Notes: generated from the letters alone by a model not told the origin. Numbered from the stretch's first letter, positions 1 to 11,631 are shown. The stretch: DNA of 64,000 nt from Magnolia sinica (GCF_029962835.1 NC_080588.1:46979001-47043000), one strand, 5' to 3'. Translations and numbers: made by a program.

Positions 1-3000
1 TATTTTCGGCCCATTTGGTAAGGCCCATTGAGATGTATTTTCGGCACATGTTCAAGGCCCACCTGTTGTATATATGAGGCCCATGAGTGAGGCCCAGAGT
101 GATGTATGTGCGGTCCATATGTGAGGCCCATCATAATATGTGTTTGGCCATTGAGAGGCCCATGGTGGTGTATATTGCGCCATTGTATGAGGCCATGGGT
201 CCACTATGTGTTAAGCTCCATGTGGGCCACTCCTTGGGAGCAATGTTGGTTAAATGGCCACATTGTTATCGTTGGGCAATGATGGTTTAACGTCCATATT
301 GTGACCTTCCCTTAAGCCTTGTTTGGCCGATTATCGTGGCTGATTTTGATTATCGATCGATCCGATTGACATGACCGATTTGCCGATTCTGATTGTCGAT
401 CGATTCGATTGACGTGACCGATTTGCCGAGTCTGATTATCGATCGATCCCGATTGTCGTGACCGATTTGCTGACTTTGATTATCGATCGATCCCGATTGT
501 TGTGACCGATTTGCCTACTTTGACTATCGATCGACCCGATTGTCATGACCGATTTGCTGATTTTGATTATCGATCGATCCGATTGTCGTGACCGATTTGC
601 CGATTTTGATTATCGATCGATCCGATTGTCGTGACCAATTTGCCGATTCTGATTATCGATCGATCTGATTGTCATGATCGATTTGCCGATTCTGATTATC
701 GATCGACCCGATGTCGTGACTGATTTGCCGATTCTGATTATCGATCGACCCGATTGTTGTGACCGATTTGCCGATTCTGATTATCGATCGATCCGATTGT
801 CGTGACCGATTTGCCGATTCTGATTATTGATCGACCCGATTGTCGTGACCGATTTGTCGATTCTGATTATCGATCGACCCGATTGTCGTGACCGATTTGT
901 CGATTCTGATTATCGATCGACCCGATTGTCGTATCCGATTTGCTGATTCTGATTATCGATCGATCCGATTGTCGTGACCGATTTGCCGATTCTGATTATC
1001 GATCGATCCCGATTGTCGAGGCCGAGTATCGAAACCGATTCCGATTGTCGAGGTCGATTGTATAAGCCGACTCCGATTGTTGAGGCTGATTCCGAGTGTC
1101 CATTCCGATTGTCGAGACCTATATGATGTATATGCGAACTGTAGTTGAGGCCTACTGTGATGTATTCATGGCCCATGAGCAAGGCCCATTGTGGTGTATT
1201 CGTGGCCTATGGGCAAGGCCGTTGTAATATGTATTAGGCCCATGATGTATGACGCATTTGATGTATTCGTGACCCATGTGTAGGGCCCACATGTCATGTA
1301 TTCGAAGCCCATGAGCAGGGCCCACCTGTTGTGTATATGTGGCCCTTGAGTAAGGCCCATGGTGTTGTATATTAGGTCCTTGTGTGAGGCCATGAGTCTA
1401 CTATATATTAGGCTTTATGTGGGTCATTCCTTGAGGGCGATGCTGGTTAAATTCCACATTGTCGGGATCGATTGTCGATGCCGGTCATTGATACTGATTA
1501 TGAGAATGTGACTGCATAGGATCATGATACATGCCTATACGCATCATCTGCATGTTTGTTATGAGATGTGGTTGACCATTCCATATTTCATAAGCAGATT
1601 GTTATGAGAATCCCCGATAGGCGGAGGTTATCTCACATGAGCGCATGGTATGCGCAAGGTTGATGCATGACTGGATTGTATGACTCATGAATCTTGCATT
1701 GTGTGTCCTAACGACATCAGGGCTATAGCCTCCACAGGCATATTGTGGATGGCCACATGGGACATCGAAAATCTGTTCTACATGGGGTGCTATAGATATC
1801 CCTATGTGAAAGTCCCTAAACCCTCTTGGTTCCAGAGGTTGCTCCAACGTCTAGACCTCGTGGATGCATGAGCGCATGAGGGCTGTTTACCGTTAGGCTG
1901 CGTCTCCCACTGTGTCGTGGTCGGTTGGAAGGGGGTATGTCTTACTTGCCCTAGAGGAGGGGGCAATACTAGGCTGAGTCTGACCAGTTCGAGGAATGGG
2001 TCCGCTATCGATGAGTCGTGCCCAATATTGGTAGGCGGATAGTGAGGTCTCTTCCACTCACCTTGTTGCGCGCGATGGGGCGGCAATCTGGTTTGGAGTG
2101 TAATAGACCCCGGTGATTTCCTCAGAGAGGAAGCGTACTGATATGTGGACTTATTGAGCAGGTGTTACAACTATTTATTACGTGAACATTCGCAATCTAG
2201 GATTTCGGTTGGGCGCGCGACTAACCTGAGATCAGGAGTTTACTACATTGAATCTGACTATCCAAATTTAGGTATGGGACTTATTTGGATAGAAGTCCCT
2301 TGTGATGGACCCCGTAACCTGCGATACTACGTACTATCATCCCGACTTCACACTCCATCATGGTCATTCTATTCGCACCACATATCGCCTTACATCCGCC
2401 GCATATGGCATTTCGAGTTACTATGTTTATGCATTTATATGACCTAGATACAACTGACGGTATTCGTGGACTCATCAGGATTTGTACATTGCATTGCATC
2501 AGCGACATATGATATTTGGCTTGTTGTCTCCTCATTGCATAGTTGATCTACATTGCTTCATCAATATATGATATTATTTTTATTATATTTCTACGTCGCA
2601 TAGCCTGGATAAGACTGATAGTATTTATGGGCCTATCAGTATGTTTTCGTATTACTCTGATTTCGTATGATCTATGATCTTGCTAGTGTTTCTGATATTG
2701 TATGATTATGGGTTTATCAGTATTTCCACTTACTTTGATTACACTGATATTGTTTATTTGGCACTTACCTTATGCACACACTTTCACTACCCACTAAGCT
2801 TTCTATAAGCTTATGCACGATAGATGCGTGCATGTGATGTTAGGTTGCAGCAGCTTTGAGCTTGGAGTGTGCAGCTGACTCCTGGAGCTTTGGATTTTGA
2901 TATATGTATTTTCCCTTTTAGCATTGTACTCAAATGTTTATATTAGTGGATATGTGATGATGATGTTGCCTCTATGATTTGGGTATACTTGTGATTATGC

Positions 3001-3167
3001 TTATCACGAGGTAAATGTACACTGAAAAATCCTCCTTATAGGATCCCAGGATCGAAATCTGGCGTATAGACGCTAGGAGTCGAGAATTGGATACTACGGA
3101 GGCTGTCAGCACCGAATTCGGTGATCGGGGTTCTTGTAAGTCTGATCTCCGGGTTTGGGGCATGACA
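1..3167 (+). repeat. 5' LTR (3' half) of the LARD-like element
   Basis: This segment matches 6450-9630 with scattered substitutions and two larger length differences. In order it holds short GGCCCAT/GATGTATT repeats (1-300), a 43-bp satellite (329-1015), shorter CGATTGTCGAGG-type repeats (about 1008-1115), more GGCCCAT repeats (1130-1440) and about 1.7 kb of unique sequence. It ends in TGACA at 3167, followed five bases later by the primer-binding site. No ORF in it looks coding; the short ORFs follow the repeat periodicity. Confidence 0.82.
329..1015 (+). repeat. 43-bp satellite array inside the LTR (copy 1, about 16 units)
   Basis: The core GATTATCGATCGA recurs every 43-44 bp, for example at 348, 391, 434 and 478, and then about every 43 bp to 994. 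Each unit reads as the TCGATCGA palindrome, then CCGATTGTCGTGACC, then GATTTGCCGATTCT. Units differ by a few bases, mostly C/T changes. The array starts at the junction with GGCCCAT repeats and decays into shorter CGATTGTCGAGGC repeats near 1010. Confidence 0.93.
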
Positions 3168-3172
3168 GAAGT

Positions 3173-3184
3173 TGGTATCAGAGC
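3173..3184 (+). other. tRNA-iMet primer-binding site
   Basis: TGGTATCAGAGC is complementary to the 3' end of plant initiator methionine tRNA, the usual primer of Del/Tekay and many Copia elements. It lies five bases after the LTR end (TGACA, 3163-3167). Confidence 0.88.
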
Positions 3185-3535
3185 ATAACTTGGGAATACC
3201 TGAAGATAACACCACATATCTGTTGATAAGCTATCCTGAAACTCTTTGATTGTTGAGAACCTAGAATGGTTAGATCCTCAAGCTCGAATAACTTAGACAT
3301 TTTATGACATAGCTCCCTATCGTTGAGATTATGAGGTTGCATAGTTTCGATCGTTTTTTATCCCGGATCCGAGATTCAGTGGGATTATCATAGTGCTGAT
3401 GAGGCGTCTTGAGAGTAAGAAGCTGAGATTCGTGGGCGTCATCCCCATCCCTTGGGTGTTTGATTATGTTGGTATGGAGTGTTCTGATAAGATTTTCCTC
3501 CCTTGGTGAACTCTGTATGAGTTGTATTGTGATTT

Positions 3536-3573
3536 AAATTTCGAGGACGAAATTTTTATTAGGTGGATAGAGT
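3536..3573 (+). other. Del-type 3' conserved motif and polypurine tract
   Basis: AAATTTCGAGGACGAAATTT (3536-3555) has 8-bp inverted arms around AGGA. From family knowledge it is a hallmark just upstream of the 3' LTR in Del/Tekay gypsy elements, at the end of pol. The purine-rich AGGTGGATAGAG follows, and the 3' LTR starts at TGTAAG (3574). Confidence 0.75.
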
Positions 3574-3968
3574 TGTAAGACCTGTATCCTAGCCCGTACT
3601 ATTCCTTAGGCTTTCGCGATCTTTCCGGTCGAATTTCGGCGACCCGCGATCTGTTATTGGCAGTTCCGCACAACCTTGAGTCATGTCCCGTATCCCAGAG
3701 TCGGATCAACCCAAGACTTGTACCCTAGCGACCGCGCCGTCGCCGCAGTTCCGATGTCGCGTATTGCCCGCCGAGGTGATACGCAGGCCAAGAGATATAG
3801 GCCTGCGTTCAGTTAGAGGATGAACGCCGCGCGTTACAATCCCTAGAAATTATCACATCAATCACATCAATCAAGTACACATCACTCACTCATCCCAAGT
3901 ACAACCACAACCCTTAAAGTCAACTCTCTCCCTTACACAAGTATACCCATCACCTCACTCACCCATCT

Positions 3969-3972
<4 letters not shown>

Positions 3973-4009
<37 letters not shown>
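3973..4009 (+). repeat. (CT)n microsatellite within the LTR
   Basis: About 18 CT dinucleotides follow a CACTCACCCATCTCATC stretch in the 3' LTR. Pyrimidine tracts of this kind are common near plant transcription starts, but no TATA box was convincingly located here. Confidence 0.95.
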
Positions 4010-4014
<5 letters not shown>

Positions 4015-4219
4015 CTTCATTTTCAAGCAACCATGAGATTCCAACTTCCAAGCTCTCCATGAGAAGAGCCAAGTGTGGCCCACCTTCATACCACTCAATC
4101 CAACCCTTGGACCATCATCCCAACCGTCGAAGTTGTCCCCTTGGAGCTTTAGATCGTGTTGGCGGAAGAAGTCCATGAAAATCAAAGGTGGGTGATTTTA
4201 TGACTTGATTTTTTTTATT

Positions 4220-5830
4220 TGAGGGCCCACATGGTGGGACCCATCTTGATGTATGCTTTGTATGTGTAGCCCACTCGTCTTCTCTCTCTCCCTCTCCTCC
4301 TTGATTTTTTTGGTGGCCCACCTAATGTATGTATGTGTGGCATATCCATGCCATCTAACCGCGGGACCCACCCTGATGGTGTGCCCCATCTAGGCGCCGT
4401 CCATCCACTGGATACCCAGTGTCCCTGGACGAAAGGAAAACACAAACATCATCTTATCCAATATAAGGTAGGCAGCAGATTGGCTTCTCCACGACACAGC
4501 AATGCATCAGGGTTAGCAAGCTCTGAAGGTTTGATTAAGTAGACCCCACCTTGATGTTTGAATCTGATCCACACCGTCCATTCAATTTTTCCGCTCATTT
4601 TAGGCGTTGAGCCAAAAAATGGAGTTAATCTGAATCTCTGGCAGGCCCTATTGTGGAAACTAGTGGTTTTGAGTGATATTAATTATTCGGGCTCGCTATG
4701 ATGTTTCTATGCACCGAAACATATTCGATAAGGGGCTTGTTAGACTTGTCCCGAGTCTAGGAATCCAACCAATGGAGTAGATTCTCCTGATAAGGGCCCC
4801 ATCTATGGAAAACCCCAAGAAAATCGAAAAAAATGATATAAAAAAAAGAAGAAGTTGACGCCGCTTGCTGTAGTGTCCAGAGGACGCTGGCAGCAGCCGC
4901 GTCCTGCTGTTTGTACGTATGGGCAGGGAGAGTTGGCCCCACCTCAGGCCCCCACCGTGATGCATGTGGAGCATCCACACCGTCCATTTGATAGGTCCCT
5001 TTTATTCATGTGGTTTCTTCAAAAATCAGCCGTAAACAGAACTCAAGTGGCCCACATCATCTACAATCTTGTGAAGACCTGCTAAGCCATATAAAAGCAC
5101 TTGCTGGGCCCACCTGAAATTTGGATGCTTCTGAAACTCGGTCTGACCTCTTAACCAAGTGGGACACACTAAATGGATGGGCTGGATTTGTGAACCATGG
5201 CTCGGTGGGCGCTGATGTATGAGGGACCCACTGTTGGAAGCAGATTGGCTGGTGTACGTTAACGTTACAGCAGCAATAGCTTCTGTATTAACGCCTCCAA
5301 TATGTGGTCCATTACGAGGTGTGGGTTAAATCCCAACCGTCCGTCTGCTGAGGACGTGGACCCCACCACCATTAATATTTGTGTCTCATGTCCCTCCGCC
5401 CATCCATTTTGACGTGGCCCACCAAATTTGGACGGTGGGCCCTATCTTGATGCATGTGTTCATCCATGCGGTCCACTACCCAGATAGGGACGGTGAGACC
5501 CAAGTGATGTATGTGTCTGGCCATCCGTCCAGGGCTGGCCTGAGGACAGCCACACGTGTGGCCTTCCACGTGGGTGGGACGTAAATCCCCTCTATGATGT
5601 ATGTGTTACATGATCCCACCCACTGACTGATGCAGTGAGTTGTGTGGGCCATTGATGTATGTGTTAAATCCTAACTGTCCATCTGTTGGACTGGCTGCTG
5701 CCCTCACATCAGCAACCGTGGGACCCACCTGCTGCTTATGATGTTAGCAAGTTCCATGGAAACCCATCGTGTGTATGTTTTATAATCCACGCCGTCCATC
5801 TGGACCATGGACCCACCGTGATGTATTTAT
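4220..5830 (+). repeat. Degenerate GGGCCCACC/CCGTCCATC foldback-repeat segments inside the LTR
   Basis: Several stretches carry the arms of the foldback family seen complete at 29824-30231. Examples are GACCCACCTTGATGT with CACCGTCCATTC near 4541-4620, GCCCCCACCGTGATGCATGTGGAG with CACCGTCCATTTG near 4935-4990, and further copies at 5340-5830. None shows both arms, so these are fragments built into the LTR. The short ORFs across this interval are not coding. Confidence 0.6.
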
Positions 5831-6014
5831 TCCACACCGTCCAGATTGCGTTGGACGGTGCTAGACAATGTTTGGATGGCGCCGACTTACATGGATAATG
5901 TTGGATGGTACTGGTTTACCTGGACAATGTTTGGACAGTACTGATCATCATTCGTGGACCATGTGTGCAGTGATACTTATGTTACACCTACAACTATTGC
6001 AATTATTTTGGTAC

Positions 6015-6775
6015 GGCCCATGTGATGAGGCCCACCCAGATGTATTTGTGGCCTATCCATGAGGCCCACCTTGATGTATTGGTGGCCCATCCATTAAGGC
6101 CCGCCTTGATTGCAATTGCGGCCCACATGATGTGGCCCATTTGATGTATATGGGCCCATTGATGCGGCCCACTTGATGTATGAGGCCCATGGGTTGAGGC
6201 CCAATGTAATGTATGAGGCCCATGGGTTGAGGCCCAATGTAATGTAAACAAGTACCATGAGCGGGCCTAATGGGACGTATGTGAGGCCTTTGTGTGGGCC
6301 GAATGTGATGTATTTATGGCCCATGTGCAGGGCCCACCTGCTGTGTGTTTGAAGACGATATATTTCGGCCCTTGAATAAGCCCCGACTTGATGTATTTAT
6401 GGCCCATTGTGATATATTTTCGGCCCATATGATGAAGCCCATTGTAATGTATTTTCGGCCCATTTGGTAAGGCCCATTGAGATGTATTTTTGGCACATGT
6501 TCAGGGCCCACCTGTTGTATATATGAGGCCCATGAGTGAGGCCTAGAGTGATGTATGTGCGGTCCATATGTGAGGCCCATCATGATGTGTGTTAGGCCAT
6601 TGAGAGGCCCATGGTGGTATATATTGGACCATTGTGTGAGGCCATGGGTCCACTATGTGTTAAGCTCCATGTGGGCCACTCCTTGGGAGCAATGTTGGTT
6701 AAATAGCCACATTGTTATCGTTGGGCAATGATGGTTTAACATCCATATTGTGACCTTCCCTTAGGCCTTGTTCGG
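6015..6775 (+). repeat. GGCCCAT/GATGTATT imperfect tandem repeats
   Basis: Short units of the form GAGGCCCA-N-TTGATGTATTTGTGGCCCATC recur about every 30-35 bp with strong divergence. The same pattern occupies 1-300, 1130-1440 and 7540-7850. Apparent ORFs on the - strand (HTLHWASTHGP-type peptides) simply reflect this repetition. Confidence 0.8.
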
Positions 6776-6776
6776 C

Positions 6777-7425
6777 CGATTATCGTGGCTGATTTTGATT
6801 ATCGATCGATCCGATTGACATGACCGATTTGCCGATTCTGATTGTCGATCGATTCGATTGACATGACCGATTTGCCGAGTCTGATTATCGATCAATCCCG
6901 ATTGTCGTGACCGATTTGCTGACTTTGATTATCGATCGATCCCGATTATTGTGACCGATTTGCCGACTTTGACTATCGATCGACCCGATTGTCGTGACCG
7001 ATTTGCCGATTTTGATTATCGATCGATCCGATTGTCGTGACCGATTTGCCGATTTTGATTATCGATCGATCCGATTGTCGTGACCAATTTGCCGATTCTG
7101 ATTATCGATCGATCTGATTGTCATGATCGATTTGCCGATTCTGATTATCGATCGACCCGATTGTCGTGACTGATTTGTCGATTCTGATTATCGATCGACC
7201 CGATTGTTGTGACCGATTTGCCGATTCTGATTATCGATCGATCCGATTGTCGTGACCGATTTGCCGATTCTGATTATCGATCGACCCGATTGTCATGACC
7301 TATTTGCCGATTCTGATTATCGATCGACCCGATTGTTGTGACCGATTTGCCGATTCTGATTATCAATCGACCCGATTGTCATGACCGATTTGTCGATTCT
7401 GATTATCAATCAATCAGATCCCGAT
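6777..7425 (+). repeat. 43-bp satellite array inside the 3' LTR (copy 2, about 15 units)
   Basis: Same unit and order as the array at 329-1015, starting TGGCTGATTTTGATTATCG. The flanking offset between LTR copies drops from 6449 before the array to 6412 after it. Copy 1 is therefore about 37 bp, close to one unit, longer. The last units here are degraded (ATCAATCGA, ATCAATCAATCAG). Confidence 0.92.
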
Positions 7426-9630
7426 TGTCGAGGCCGAGTATCGAAACCGATTCCGATTGTCAAGGTCGATTGTATAGGCCGACTCCGATTGTTGAGGCTG
7501 ATTCCGAGTGTCGATTCCGATTGTCGAGACCTATATGATGTATATGCGAACCGTAGTTGAGGACTACTGTGATGTATTCATGGCCCATGGGCAAGGCCCA
7601 TTGTGGTGTATTCGTGGCCTATGGGCAAGGCCGTTGTAATATGTATTAGGCCCATGATGTATGACGCATTTGATGTATTCGTGACCCATGTGTACGGCCC
7701 ACATGTCATGTATTCGAAGCCCATGAGCAGGGCCCACCTGTTGTGTATATGTGGCCCTTGAGTAAGGCCCATGGTGTTGTATATTAGGTCCTTGTGTGAG
7801 GCCATGAGTCTACTATATATTAGGCTTTATGTGGGTCATTCTTTGAGGGCAATGCTGGTTAAATGTCTACATTGTCGAGATCGATTGTCGATGCCGGTCA
7901 TTGATACCGATTATGAGTATGTGACTGCATAGGATCATGATACATGCCCATACGCATCATCTGCATGTTTGTTATGAGATGTGGTTGACCATTGCATATT
8001 TCATTAGGCAGATTGTTATGAGACTCCCCGATAGGCGGAGGTTATCTCACATGAGCGCATGGTATGCGCAAGGTTGATGCATGACTGGATTGTATGACTC
8101 ATGCATCTTGCATTGTGTGCCCTAGCGACATTAGGGCTATAGCCTCCACAGGCATATTGTGGATGGCCAGACGGGACACCAGAAATCTGTTCTACATGGG
8201 GTGCTATAGATATCCCTGGGTGAAAGTCCCTAAACCCTCTTGGTTCCAGAGGTTGCTCCAACGTCTAGACCGAGTGGATGCATGAGCGCATGAGGGCCGT
8301 ATACTGTTAGGCCACATCTCCCACTGTGTTGTGGTCGGTTGGAAAGGGGTATGGCCTTACCTGCTCGAGAGGAGGGGACAATGCTAGGCTGAGTCTGACC
8401 AACTCGAGGAATGGGTCCGCTATCGATGAGTCGGGCCCGATATTAGCAGGCAGATAGTGAGGTCTCTTCCACTCACCTTGTTGCGCGCGATGGGGCAGCA
8501 ATCTGGTTTGGAGTGTAATAGACCCCGGTGATTTTCTCAGAGAGAAACCATACTGATATGTGGACTTATTGAGCAGACGTTGCATACTCATTCATTCATT
8601 CATTCACTATCCACTCGGGCTGGTGGTAGGCAACTATTTATTACATGTACATTCGCAATCTAGGATTTCGGTTGAGCGTGCGACTAACCTGAGATAAGGA
8701 GTTTACTACATTGAGTCTGACTATCCAAATTTAGGTATGGGACTGGTTTGGATAGAAGTCCCTTGTGATGGACCCGATGACCTGCGATACTACGTACTAT
8801 CATCCCGACTTCACACTCCAGCATGGTCATTCTATTCGCACCACATATCGCCTTACATCCGCCACATATGGCATTTCAGGTTACTATGTTTATGCATTTA
8901 TATGACTTAGATACAATTGACAGTATTCGTGGACTCATCAGGATTTATATATTGCATTGCATCAGCGGCATCTGATATTTGGCTTGTTGTCTCCGCATTG
9001 CATAGTTGATCTACATTGCTTCATCAATATATGATATTATTTTTATTATATTTCTACGTCGCATAGCCTGGATAAAATTGATGGTATTTATGGGCCTATC
9101 AGTATGTTTTCGTATTACTCTGATTTCGTATGATTTATGATCTTGCTAGTATTTCTGATATTGTATGATTATGGGTTTATCAGTATTTCCGCTTACTCTG
9201 ATTACTCTGATATTATTTATTTAGCACTTATCTTATGCACACACTTTCACCACCCACTAAGCTTTCTATAAGTTTATGCACGATAGATGCGTGCAGGTGA
9301 TGTTAAGTTGTAGCAGCATTGAGCTTGGAGTGTGCAGCTAACTCCTGGAGCTTTGGATTTTGATATATTTATTTTCCCTTTTAGCATTGTACTCAAATGT
9401 TTATATTAATGGATATGTGATGATGATGTTGTCTCTATGATTTAGGTATACTTGTGGTTATGCTTATCACGAGGTCAATGTACACTAAAAAATCCTCCTT
9501 ATAGGATCCCAGGATCGGAATCTGTCGTATAGACGCTAGGAGCCGAGAATGGGATACTACGGAGGTTGTCAGCACCGGATTCGACGATCGGGGTTCTTGT
9601 TAGTCTGATTTCCGAGTTTGGGGCGTGACA

Positions 9631-10031
9631 GCTTTTATATTGGAAACTGTTTAGCTTCTTGGTTTAGCAAGAAATAAAGTTCTATATCACTTTCAACAGC
9701 TGAAGCTGCATATATCGCAGCTGGTAATGCGTGTACATAGCTTGTTTGGATGAAATGTATGCTAAGTGATTATGGAATTAAACAGGATTCTATATTATTA
9801 TATTGTGATAATTCCAGTGCCATAAACATTTTGAAAAATCCGATTTAACATTCTCGTACTAAGCACATTGACATTAAATTTCATTATATTCGAGAATTAG
9901 TAGAAGAAAAGGTTATATCTTTGGAATATATCCCTACCGAGAATCAACGTGCTGACATTTTCACTAAGTCGCTCGACAAAAGCAGGTTTAACAAAATGAA
10001 ATTTGATCTTGGCATGTGCATTTTTAAATGA
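9631..10031 (+). pseudogene. Ty1/copia RNase H C-terminal remnant
   Basis: Reading in the frame that ends at TGA 10029-10031, the translation carries the Copia RNase H landmarks in order: ASWFSKK, ISLSTAEAAYIAAGNA, YCDNSSAINI, SRTKHIDIKFHYIRELVEE and RADIFTKSLD. RNase H removes RNA from the RNA-DNA hybrid during reverse transcription. The Glu of the AEAxY block and the Asp of the CDNSSA block are retained. Three in-frame stops (after FSKK, after GNACT and after KNPI) kill it, and the upstream RT is missing because the LARD-like element was inserted at 9630. The three stops fall where related proteins have Gln, so each is consistent with a C-to-T change. Confidence 0.85.
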
Positions 10032-10477
10032 GTATTTATGCCTATTTGTATTATATTGTATATAATTACTTGATTAGATTTTAATTTTTGTATATATTGC
10101 TGGAAATCAAAATTTTTTTTTTGGCCGGTACTCGACCAGTTGTGAGTATACACGACCAGTCGTGTACATCTATGACCAGTCATGAATCGCGTGAATCACT
10201 TAAAATTGGGGGAAATACTTCATCTTCTTCATTTTCTCTTCACTCTCCAACGGGCTGACGCACGACTAGTCGAACCTTTCCTTCAAAATCTTCAAGGTTA
10301 GTGCTCCATTTGTATTTTTCTTGTAGATTTGAGTCTAGATTTCTTCTATTTTTCTCTTGAAATTATTTATTTCAAATTTCGTTGAGATTTGGGGTTTTTC
10401 TTGGGTAAAATCTGATTTGAGAAAACCCATTTCTCAATCCTTTGCAACTCTCTATTTCCTTGAACTCCTTGTTGCAA
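10032..10477 (+). other. Spacer between Copia pol and the env-like ORF
   Basis: This is an AT-rich non-coding stretch with a T run near 10112. It also holds several copies of the motif GACCAGTCGT/GACTAGTCG (10130-10270) that also populates the LTR of this element. No ORF here looks real. Confidence 0.6.
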
Positions 10478-11631
10478 ATGACATCTAGAGGGAGAAAGAC
10501 AACATCCTATGGTCCATCTTCTTCCTCCAGATAGGCCCCTATCACTAAGCGTCATCTTCGAGCTCCCGAGGACGATCCATCTTATGTTCGGGACATCAGA
10601 TTGCGTTACGTTATTGTTGAACATCCTGTTGATACTAATCATGTTGCTCCGTTTGATATCCTTCCTATGCTCCAAGCTAGGTTGGGATAACTTATTACAT
10701 TGGGGTGGGCCAGCATACCGGTCCATTGCCCAATCCATGTTCGCATGCATATGTGATTTTTCATTGAAAAATTTATCTTTTAAGATAGCCACAAGAGAAT
10801 GATCATTTGACGTTGATTGTCATTTGATTTCAGCTCTTATGAAAATTCCTGTGAATGATGAGGGCATTCCTATCCATACCTTATCTGAAAAACCCTCAGT
10901 ATCTGAAAAATGTATGCTCACTAATGATTTATGCAATTTGGATGTTCAATGGACACATAAAGGGAATGCGCTTCCCTCAAAGTATCTGTTACCCAAATAC
11001 AGAGTTCTTCACAAAATCTGTGTCTAACTTGTATCCTCGATCGGGTAATAAATCTGAATTGACTTCCTTCATGGTCCATGTTCTTCATGCTATTGCTAGC
11101 GGTGCTCATGTTTGTCTACCATCCTTGATTTTTCAGTCCATTATTCAGTTTCGACTCCATCCAGGTCACAGTGACATTCCTTTTGGTTATTTGATGACTA
11201 TGTTGGCTACGCATATGTTAGTCGATATGCCAGTTGGAGAGGCACCTATCCATCATCCGATATTTAACAATTCTAATATCAATAAGATGAAGCTTAATTT
11301 CCTTCCTGGTTAAGGTGCTGGTGTTAGCAATCCTGAAGCTGAACATGAAGAAGAAGCTAGTGATCATCCTCTTGATGATATTAACATGGATGATATTTTT
11401 AACGAACTTGAATCTGATTCTACAACTGATCCAGATTATGAGCCTTTTGAGTTTGATGCACGTCTGCGTGCATTGGAAGATAAGGTTGAGAATAAAAATG
11501 TTAAAATGGAAAACATATCTGTTGCCCATGATTTACAATTTAAGTATATGCACAAATATCTTAGGCGCTTGAACAAGGGCATGCATCAACTTGATCCTTC
11601 CATCCCCGCTCCTTCATTTGGTTCAGATTAG
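10478..11631 (+). pseudogene. Env-like ORF downstream of Copia pol (SIRE lineage), degenerate
   Basis: A start at 10478 opens MTSRGRKTT followed by a Ser-rich stretch, the usual low-complexity N-terminus of this ORF. A stop and a frame change then intervene. The second half is readable from 10855 to 11313: LYPRSGNKSELTSFMVHVLH is followed by a region with HVCLPSLIFQSIIQFR. After a TAA it continues in the same frame to 11631 with an acidic stretch (EHEEEASDHPLDDINMDDIF) and a probable coiled coil (about 11460-11580, LRALEDKVENKNVKMEN). The position after pol and the C-terminal coiled coil fit the env-like ORF of SIRE elements. Its actual function is unproven in plants. It is broken by at least two stops and one frameshift. 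Confidence 0.62.

Larger units (their letters stand above)
3168..3573 (+). other. Minimal non-coding interior of the LARD-like element
   Basis: These 406 bp lie between the end of the 5' LTR and the start of the 3' LTR. They contain the primer-binding site at the left edge and the polypurine tract at the right edge. No ORF of meaningful length and no gag, protease, reverse transcriptase or integrase motif is present. This is either an internal deletion of a Del/Tekay element or a long-standing non-autonomous form. Confidence 0.75.
1..9630 (+). mobile_element. LARD-like Ty3/gypsy (Del/Tekay-type) retrotransposon, 5' end outside window
   Basis: Positions 1-3167 are repeated almost base for base at about 6450-9630, and the copies are separated by a short interior. 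The first copy is followed by an initiator-Met tRNA primer-binding site (3173-3184). The second is preceded by the conserved Del-type 3' motif and a purine-rich tract (3536-3573). This identifies two LTRs: 3574-9630 is complete at about 6057 bp, and the 5' LTR must begin roughly 2.9 kb before the window. The interior is only about 406 bp and codes for nothing, so the element depended on another element's enzymes. Such elements are called LARDs. It lies inside the RNase H region of a Copia element. The 5-bp target duplication cannot be checked because the left flank is missing. Confidence 0.8.
3574..9630 (+). repeat. 3' LTR of the LARD-like element (complete, about 6.06 kb)
   Basis: It begins with TGTAAGACC directly after the polypurine tract and ends with GGGGCGTGACA at 9630, giving TG...CA ends. 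From 6450 onward it matches window positions 1-3167. The part 3574-6449 has no partner in the window because the 5' copy starts upstream. It contains a (CT)n tract, truncated copies of the magnoliid-type foldback repeat (about 4220-5830), GGCCCAT repeats and a second satellite array. A length of 6 kb is unusually long for a plant LTR. Confidence 0.82.

Noticed and set aside
910-1393. - strand ORFs with repetitive peptides (and their copies at 7578-7805 and 6003-6583)
   Set aside because: The peptide periodicity matches the satellite and GGCCCAT repeats, so these are by-products of tandem repeats.
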